This document shows, piece by piece, positions 7,261-12,138 of a stretch of DNA of 12,138 nt. The notes beneath the pieces were generated by a model. That model was given only the letters and a program-made list of their open reading frames with translations. It ran no database searches and was not told the DNA's origin. A program made the translations under genes and the position numbers. The first letter of the stretch is position 1, and each line of letters opens with the position of its first letter. This DNA comes from Hyphochytrium catenoides (Eukaryota; Sar; Hyphochytriomycetes; Hyphochytriales; Hyphochytriaceae). The stretch spans positions 1,842-13,979 of the forward strand of contig FLMG01001007.1 of NCBI GenBank assembly GCA_900088475.1, in the 5' to 3' direction.

Positions 7261-7299
7261 ATGAGGAGGAGCTTGATCAGGACTGCGAAGAATCGATGA
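7261..7299 (+). CDS. Small upstream reading frame (12 codons) overlapping the candidate main start
   Basis: ATG at 7261 opens MRRSLIRTAKNR and ends in TGA at 7297-7299, overlapping the ATG at 7296 as ATGA. If the mRNA starts upstream, ribosomes would meet this frame first, and it could modulate initiation on the main frame. It may equally be a chance ATG. Confidence 0.25.
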   Translation: MRRSLIRTAKNR

Positions 7300-10200
7300 T
7301 CAAGGTAGAGAAGAAGATGATGAGGTGCCTTCCTCTGACCTCAGACAGCTCCATAGCGTCACCTTTGCCTACTGCCGCCCAGCAGTCAGACAATCCTCTT
7401 GCTTCTGACAGCAGAGGCAGCCTCCTTGTAGGAGAAGGACAGAGGACGCTGGCCCCGGCGGGGGAGAGCGAGAGAGAGAAGGGAGGCGTCATGCTTTACA
7501 CTGATAGCCAGTCAGGCAGTGACGGCGTCCTCACGCCAGGAACAGGAAGCATTGGGGACTATGAGCTGACCCCAACGCCAAGGAGAGGAGACAGAGCAGG
7601 AAGAATCGCAGCGTACCAGTTCACGCCGACGCCAGGAGGTGGTAGGGGACAGAGAGATGGGACAGACGCGGAGAGAAGACAGAGCATTCTTCGAGACTAT
7701 CAGCTTACCCCTACCCCGAGAGGAGATGGAGAGAGAGAGAAAGGAAGAGACGACGGAGACGGAGAAAGAGGAGAGAGCAGCTCAGAATATGACCTTCTTC
7801 CCTCCTCTTCCTCTGATGGCCAACAAAGTGGACCGCCAGGGAAAACTGCCTCTATCTCTTCCTTCACCTCCTCCTCCTACCTCTCCTCCTCTACCGTGGG
7901 AGGAGAGAGCCAGAGCTCCTCTTCTCTCCTTCTTTATTCAGGAAGCAGAGGCGAAGAGAGCAAAGGGTCTGAGCATCTCTGGAGCCTAAGAGACCTTCTG
8001 GAGGTGCTTCTGGACATCACAGCGGGGAGAGAGGACATCAGAAGTGCGAGTGAAGCCATATGCGCCCTGTCAGTGGAAGAGAAGACACAGAAAGAAGTGA
8101 GAGAAGAGCTCATTTCTTCTCTCGTAGGAGAGCCGCTTCCTCCTTTGGAAGTGCGAGGAAGAGCAGGGAATCTTCTGCAGATTTTCTATGAAGAGGAGAT
8201 GTTAGAGATGCTGCGCTCCGCCAAACTGGACGAAGCCGTCAGCCTTCTTCTTCAAGTCTTGGAGAAGCCTCCTCAGCAAGTGCTAGAGGCCGCACTAAAG
8301 AGACAAATCTCGAGAGATGGAGCCGGAGGAGGTGCTGAAGAGAGAGAGAAAGAGAAGGGCAAACAACTGTCTGTCACGCCGCGACGTCAATCCACGTCTC
8401 TTCTTCCTCCCCGTACTCCTGTCTCTCTCTACATCCATCTCTTGGTGGTGGATAGGGAGTCTTCCTCATCTCTTGAGAGACAAGCTGCGGCCGCCGCTCT
8501 TCTCTCTTCCCCAGCTCCACCTCTATCGACACCTCCTCCCGAAGCAGTGGAGCAGGTAGCGAGGCATCAGATGGGACGGCTGGTGGAGTTGCTCAGAGAA
8601 GGAGTTCCAGAGCTTCGTGCGGCGGCCCTCAGAGCCGTCTCTCGTCTCTCTCTTAAGAGAGAAGAGAATCTGACCCGTCTCCTGGACGCAGAGGGCCTCG
8701 CGCCGCTGGTCAGGACTCTGAGTGACGGAGGAGAGGAGACAAGAGAGATTGTGGCACAGGTTCTAAAGAAGCTGACGAAGAAGGAGATGAACAAGGGGAT
8801 ACTTTTGGAGAATGGAGGCGTCGCATCTCTCTGTTCTGTCCTATCTAGCGGTTCCTCTAAGGCTAAGGTTTGCGCCTTGCGGATCCTTATCTGGCTCCTA
8901 GTTTTATCTCCTCCTCCTCCTACCACTGCTCTCCCTCTCTCTTCGGCTCCCACTCCGCCGCTTTACGGGGAGAGTAATGACGAAGGGGAGGGAGACGGTG
9001 TGCAGACTAATGCTTCATCGGCAGAGGGAAGAGAGACACAACAAGGAGAGAAAAGAGATGAGGAGGAGGAAGGCATGCCCCTTCCTTCTATTGATCCAAC
9101 GGTTCAGGAGCAGGTAGCACAGTGTGGCGGACTATGTGAGCTTCTGTCCCTGCTACAGAGCTCTGGAGAAAGAAGTCTTCTCTCTTCCGCTGCTCAAGCT
9201 CTATCTTACTTGCTTCAGGGCCATCTTGACAACCAAAAGAGAGCTCTCGAGGGAGGAGCTTCGTCTGAGCTCCTCTCTCTTCTAAGAAGAGGAGACGACA
9301 GGACAAGAGAGTTTGCCGGGAGATGTCTCTGTTTCTTGGTACCGCGAATGAGTGAAGAACAGCCTGTTCTTATCTTCCCTACAGCGACAGAGCTTATGGA
9401 ACTCTTACGCAGCCGTCTGCCCAAGGCAAAGGAAGAGAGTGGAAGAGTTCTCTCTGTGATGCTAAGAGAAGAAGTACTGAGTGACTCTATGATAGAAGAG
9501 CTCTCACTCCTTCCGACACTTCTCTCTCTTCTCCATCGAAGCACCGACAGCGTAAGGGAGAGAGTACTCTCCTGCCTGATGGTCCTCGCAGGGAAGTACC
9601 CTCAGCTTGTTCCTCCTCTGATAGAAGGGCAGGGCATCACCCAGCTACTGGTTCTTCTCAAGAGTGAGAGCCCATCAACGCGTTTCTTGGTAGCAGGAAC
9701 GCTAATGAACATCACTGCTGTCAGCTATAAGAAGAAAGGAGGCGGCACTGTGAGAGAGAGGTCAGGGGAGAGAGGAGGACTCACAAGAGGAGCGTCAAGT
9801 CTCGTGCCTCTTATGTTGGACCTACTGAGACAGAGCAGCGAGACAAAGAAAACCAAGGTAAAAGCGGTAGGGACTCTGAAAAACTTAACCTTTCTCGATA
9901 ACGCGGCGGCGTCTTCACTTCTCTTGGAAGGAGGAGGGCTCGAGGTGCTAGTGGACCTGCTCCTCCCTTCTTCTGCAGGATTAGAAGGGGCAGAGTATGC
10001 GGCTAGCATCCTTGCTGCCATCGCTGCCGTCTCAAAGAAGTACAAGGCAAGAGTTGCCTCAAGTAGGGCCATCCCCCGGCTCATTTCTCTTCTTTCCTCA
10101 TCCTCTTCAATTGCTATCTTCTTCTCTGCTGCGGCACTGATGAGCCTGGCAGCGGTGAGAGAGAGTAGAGGGATCATAGCTGCAGGAGGTGCCGTCTCTC

Positions 10201-12138
10201 CTCTCGTCTCTCTTCTCCAGCACAACATGCCCATAGTACAAAGGAACGCTGCTGGAGCGCTTTGGGCTCTCTCTTACGATGGGAAGATAGGGAGGAAGAT
10301 CTGTCAGGAAGGGGCAGTGGTCCCTCTTCTCTTTCTCGCTTTAAAGAGTGCAGACAAGCTGGGCAAAGAGTATGCGCTCTCCGCCTTGGACACTTTAGGG
10401 CGAGGAAGCAAGAAGAACTACCAAGAGATAGTGACAGCACAGCGAATCTTTGGGCTTTTTGATAGGATTACTTTGGGAAATGCCAGGGAGAAGGAGAGAG
10501 CTGCGCATCTTCTCTCAGAAGCATCCAAGAACCGAGTGGTAGGGAGAAAGATTATAGAGGCGGGAGGAATTCCTCTCTTCGTCTCACTTCTTTCTTCACC
10601 TAACGACTCTCTTCGTGCCGATGCTTGCACTGCTCTAACGTCTCTTGGACAGCACGAGAACAGCATGCATCATTGGAAAAAGATCGTTGATGAGGGAGCC
10701 ATTCCTTCTCTTGTCTCTCTGTTGGGCTGTGGGCGAGATATCGAGGCTGTCTCTCGCGCAGTGTACGCACTTCTCTGTATTGCTGAGCACAGGGAGTATG
10801 TTATCGTCATTGCAGAGACCAAAGGCGCAATACCGTCTCTTCTCTCTTTCTTGCAGGACGAAGTGATGGACGTAGAAGCTAGAGAGCTAGCTGCAGCTCT
10901 TCTCTGTCGACTCTCCTCCTCGCCGTCTTCGAGCAAAAAGGTTGCTTTGCACCCTGAAGTCCTCTCCGTCCTCCTGCGACTTCTGTGTGAGGGCTCAGCC
11001 GTAGAGAAAGACTATGCTATAGCCTCTCTCGTCAACCTCGGAGAGCATAACCCAGAGAAAAAAGGAGAGATAGGCAACTCTATTCTCCGCATGCTCGTAG
11101 AGTCTTCCACGGCTGCGGATGGAGCAGGAGACGGTGGAGGAGGAGATAGAGAGAGAGAAGAGAATCGTGGGTGGGATGCTTTGGAGCAGCTGGCCGTTCT
11201 CTCTGAACATCACGGCAGAAAGAGAGACGCGGAGAAACTGTACGATCTCTCTCTTTCTGCTTGCAAGTCATTCTTAGGCCAAAACCATAGAGAAACACTG
11301 CAGAAAGCTAACCGCCTCGCTCATCTGCACTGGGAAGAGGGCAAGTTTTCTGCAGCGAAGAAAAGCTGGGAGCAGCTCCAGGAAGAGAACAAAGGCGAAC
11401 ATCTGTGCTCTTGCTCACAGTGTGGAATGAATCCTCTCCGAGGCCCGAGATACCGCTGCAAGAGCTGCCCAGACCTCGATCTCTGCCGCACCTGCTGGTA
11501 CTTTAACACCCACGAACCCAGTCATCAGTTCGTCGCGATAGGAGCGAGAAAGAAAGGTGGTGGAGAAAAACAAAGGAGGGAAAGAGAGAGAGAGGACCCA
11601 AGTGTCTCTCCTGTCTCTTATAGTGAGTCTCCGCACTGCTTTGAAGAAGAGAAGAAGGCAGAAGTCTTCGATGAGAACAGGCCAAGCCATCAGAACCTCC
11701 TTATGAAACCAATGAAGCAGAAGAAAGACGCTGAGATGGGGAAGAGAACAAAGGGCTTCTCACATTCGTCTTCTTTCTCTCCTTCGCCTCTTCTCCTTCC
11801 TTCATCTCTTCACTCTCCTAACCCTTCTGAGGCCAGCACCCGGCCCAGCAGCGCTGGAAGACCCACTGACGACTCATTGGGAGAGGTTCCTCCTACCGCC
11901 GGAGAGGAGGTAGAGACGATTTTGGAGAGAACTTTTTCGACTAACTTTCTTCTGAGTAGCACGGACCAAGAGCTGTCAACCAGCCATAGAGAGGCAGGAG
12001 ACAAAAGCTTCTCAGCGTCCTCTTTCTACCAAGAGAGAGAAGAACTCACAGACCATTCCGCTGTTCTCTTCGCTCTCAAGGGAGAAAGAGGTGGAGAGAG
12101 TGGGCACTTTAGAGAAGACTCTCTCCCTACTCTCACTT
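7296..12138 (+). CDS. Large ARM-repeat scaffold protein with TPR-like segment and ZZ zinc finger (3' partial)
   Basis: One frame stays open from 7101 to the window edge with no intron. The first in-frame ATG is 7296, giving at least 1,614 codons; 7317 and 7320 are alternatives, and an upstream exon entering through the AG at 7140 is possible. Order: acidic, Ser/Gly-rich N-terminus with TPTP repeats (residues about 80-145); Ser-rich linker; armadillo repeats (about 230-1270), with recurring units such as GAIPSLVSLLG and NAAGALWALS; TPR-like stretch (about 1294-1368); ZZ finger (about 1373-1410); then a basic and Ser/Pro-rich tail running off the edge. Most likely a cytoplasmic or nuclear scaffold binding partners along the ARM groove. 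No enzyme domain was seen. The exact orthologue is unknown. GA-rich codons (AGA, GAG, GGA) and CTC/TCT codons dominate, echoing the simple-repeat bias of the window. Confidence 0.85.
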   Translation, partial: MIKVEKKMMRCLPLTSDSSIASPLPTAAQQSDNPLASDSRGSLLVGEGQRTLAPAGESEREKGGVMLYTDSQSGSDGVLTPGTGSIGDYELTPTPRRGDRAGRIAAYQFTPTPGGGRGQRDGTDAERRQSILRDYQLTPTPRGDGEREKGRDDGDGERGESSSEYDLLPSSSSDGQQSGPPGKTASISSFTSSSYLSSSTVGGESQSSSSLLLYSGSRGEESKGSEHLWSLRDLLEVLLDITAGREDIRSASEAICALSVEEKTQKEVREELISSLVGEPLPPLEVRGRAGNLLQIFYEEEMLEMLRSAKLDEAVSLLLQVLEKPPQQVLEAALKRQISRDGAGGGAEEREKEKGKQLSVTPRRQSTSLLPPRTPVSLYIHLLVVDRESSSSLERQAAAAALLSSPAPPLSTPPPEAVEQVARHQMGRLVELLREGVPELRAAALRAVSRLSLKREENLTRLLDAEGLAPLVRTLSDGGEETREIVAQVLKKLTKKEMNKGILLENGGVASLCSVLSSGSSKAKVCALRILIWLLVLSPPPPTTALPLSSAPTPPLYGESNDEGEGDGVQTNASSAEGRETQQGEKRDEEEEGMPLPSIDPTVQEQVAQCGGLCELLSLLQSSGERSLLSSAAQALSYLLQGHLDNQKRALEGGASSELLSLLRRGDDRTREFAGRCLCFLVPRMSEEQPVLIFPTATELMELLRSRLPKAKEESGRVLSVMLREEVLSDSMIEELSLLPTLLSLLHRSTDSVRERVLSCLMVLAGKYPQLVPPLIEGQGITQLLVLLKSESPSTRFLVAGTLMNITAVSYKKKGGGTVRERSGERGGLTRGASSLVPLMLDLLRQSSETKKTKVKAVGTLKNLTFLDNAAASSLLLEGGGLEVLVDLLLPSSAGLEGAEYAASILAAIAAVSKKYKARVASSRAIPRLISLLSSSSSIAIFFSAAALMSLAAVRESRGIIAAGGAVSPLVSLLQHNMPIVQRNAAGALWALSYDGKIGRKICQEGAVVPLLFLALKSADKLGKEYALSALDTLGRGSKKNYQEIVTAQRIFGLFDRITLGNAREKERAAHLLSEASKNRVVGRKIIEAGGIPLFVSLLSSPNDSLRADACTALTSLGQHENSMHHWKKIVDEGAIPSLVSLLGCGRDIEAVSRAVYALLCIAEHREYVIVIAETKGAIPSLLSFLQDEVMDVEARELAAALLCRLSSSPSSSKKVALHPEVLSVLLRLLCEGSAVEKDYAIASLVNLGEHNPEKKGEIGNSILRMLVESSTAADGAGDGGGGDREREENRGWDALEQLAVLSEHHGRKRDAEKLYDLSLSACKSFLGQNHRETLQKANRLAHLHWEEGKFSAAKKSWEQLQEENKGEHLCSCSQCGMNPLRGPRYRCKSCPDLDLCRTCWYFNTHEPSHQFVAIGARKKGGGEKQRREREREDPSVSPVSYSESPHCFEEEKKAEVFDENRPSHQNLLMKPMKQKKDAEMGKRTKGFSHSSSFSPSPLLLPSSLHSPNPSEASTRPSSAGRPTDDSLGEVPPTAGEEVETILERTFSTNFLLSSTDQELSTSHREAGDKSFSASSFYQEREELTDHSAVLFALKGERGGESGHFREDSLPTLT
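7527..7721 (+). repeat. Protein-level TPTP repeats in the N-terminal region
   Basis: Three full units read DYELTPTPRRG, YQFTPTPGGG and DYQLTPTPRG, with the TPTP codons starting at 7569, 7623 and 7707. A degenerate unit, GVLTPGTG, precedes them near 7527. Each has an aromatic residue two or three positions before Thr-Pro. The Thr-Pro pairs are potential proline-directed kinase sites (inference). Confidence 0.8.
7983..11100 (+). other. Armadillo repeat solenoid
   Basis: Repeating ~40-residue helical units with a Leu-Leu core and Ala-x-x-Ala-Leu second helix. Clear units include MGRLVELLREGVPELRAAAL (from 8568), GITQLLVLLKSESPSTRFLV (9633), RAIPRLISLLSSSSSIA (10065), GGAVSPLVSLLQHNMPIVQR (10185), GGIPLFVSLLSSPNDSLRA (10563), EGAIPSLVSLLG (10692) and KGAIPSLLSFLQDEV (10827). 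The N-terminal units (7983-8300) are more divergent. A Pro/Ser then acidic low-complexity insert at about 8908-9080 interrupts the solenoid. ARM solenoids are protein-binding scaffolds. Confidence 0.85.
11175..11396 (+). other. TPR-like helical segment between ARM and ZZ
   Basis: Reads ALEQLAVLSEHHGRKRDAEK, then GQNHRETLQKANRLAHLHWE, then EGKFSAAKKSWEQLQEE. The L-G-x-x-H-x-x-T-L spacing followed by an A-x-L/H-x-x-x-G-x-x-x-x-A pattern resembles kinesin-light-chain-type tetratricopeptide repeats. About two repeats, probably continuing the helical scaffold. Confidence 0.6.
11400..11540 (+). other. ZZ-type zinc finger
   Basis: Starts at CSQCGMNPLRGPRYRCKSCP. All ligands are present: Cys codons at 11412, 11421, 11457, 11466, 11484 and 11493 and His codons at 11511 and 11523, in the spacing C-x2-C-x11-C-x2-C-x5-C-x2-C-x5-H-x3-H. 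The G-x-R-Y-x-C and D-x-D-L-C elements are family hallmarks. Known ZZ fingers bind protein N-termini, such as N-degrons in p62-type proteins or the H3 tail in ZZZ3 and p300. The ligand here is unknown. Confidence 0.95.
11541..12138 (+). other. Low-complexity C-terminal tail of the ARM/ZZ protein
   Basis: A basic Arg/Lys/Glu stretch after the ZZ finger, then Ser/Pro-rich sequence (for example SFSPSPLLLPSSLHSP) and polar sequence to the window edge without a stop. No domain was recognised. The next part of the gene is outside the window. Confidence 0.75.

Noticed and set aside
7101-7295. Extending the ARM/ZZ protein upstream through the Arg-Glu repeat as a certain N-terminus
   Set aside because: There is no in-frame ATG between the TAA at 7098 and 7296, so it would need splicing from an unseen exon. 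It is kept only as an alternative.
7639-7989. A 116-codon + strand frame overlapping the N-terminus of the ARM/ZZ gene
   Set aside because: It is in another frame from the continuous 5-kb coding frame, and its peptide is low complexity.
9725-10234. A 169-codon minus-strand frame
   Set aside because: It lies opposite the ARM repeats, whose + strand translation is clearly conserved in pattern. It is a codon-bias shadow.

Overview
The window looks like nuclear DNA of a single-celled eukaryote. It has spliceosomal GT-AG introns, polypyrimidine tracts before acceptors, many (CT)n/(GA)n microsatellites, and no bacterial gene packing. Taxonomy is a guess: heavy GA/CT simple repeats with mid-range GC recall chromerid or other alveolate genomes, but nothing here proves that. 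Both recognisable genes lie on the + strand. No tRNA, rRNA, CRISPR array or transposase was seen.

Region 1 (1-5010) is an intron-rich gene for a SET2-family histone H3 lysine-36 methyltransferase. I reassembled 13 exons (71-200, 872-930, 1110-1422, 1776-1828, 1938-2071, 2317-2437, 2701-2775, 2875-2947, 3184-3323, 3637-3793, 4018-4091, 4312-4380, 4663-5010). All 12 introns obey GT-AG and every phase matches, giving one open frame of 581 codons plus stop, with the 5' end outside the window. The catalytic block is textbook (AWS, SET, post-SET). Upstream of it, exons 1-3 encode helical segments resembling the TFIIS N-terminal domain/LEDGF integrase-binding-domain superfamily (TND/IBD), an unusual partner for a SET2 enzyme.

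Region 2 (5011-7100) has no firmly assigned gene. Two candidate exons (about 5321-5431 and 5672-5884) may be an alternative or true C-terminus of the SET2 gene. A cluster of short degenerate repeats built on CCATAGATAATRTT follows at 5835-6170, then GA-rich low-complexity DNA. A TATA-like box at 7096 and a small upstream reading frame (7261-7299) precede the second gene.

Region 3 (about 7296-12138, running off the right edge) is a single uninterrupted reading frame of more than 1,600 codons. It encodes a low-complexity N-terminus with TPTP repeats, a long armadillo (ARM) solenoid of roughly a dozen or more repeats, a TPR-like stretch, a canonical ZZ zinc finger and a Ser-rich tail. It contrasts sharply with its intron-dense neighbour.

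The two genes are head-to-tail. A functional link is not shown. One is a chromatin writer tied to transcription elongation; the other is a scaffold whose ZZ finger could read a peptide N-terminus or histone tail, and that link is inference only.
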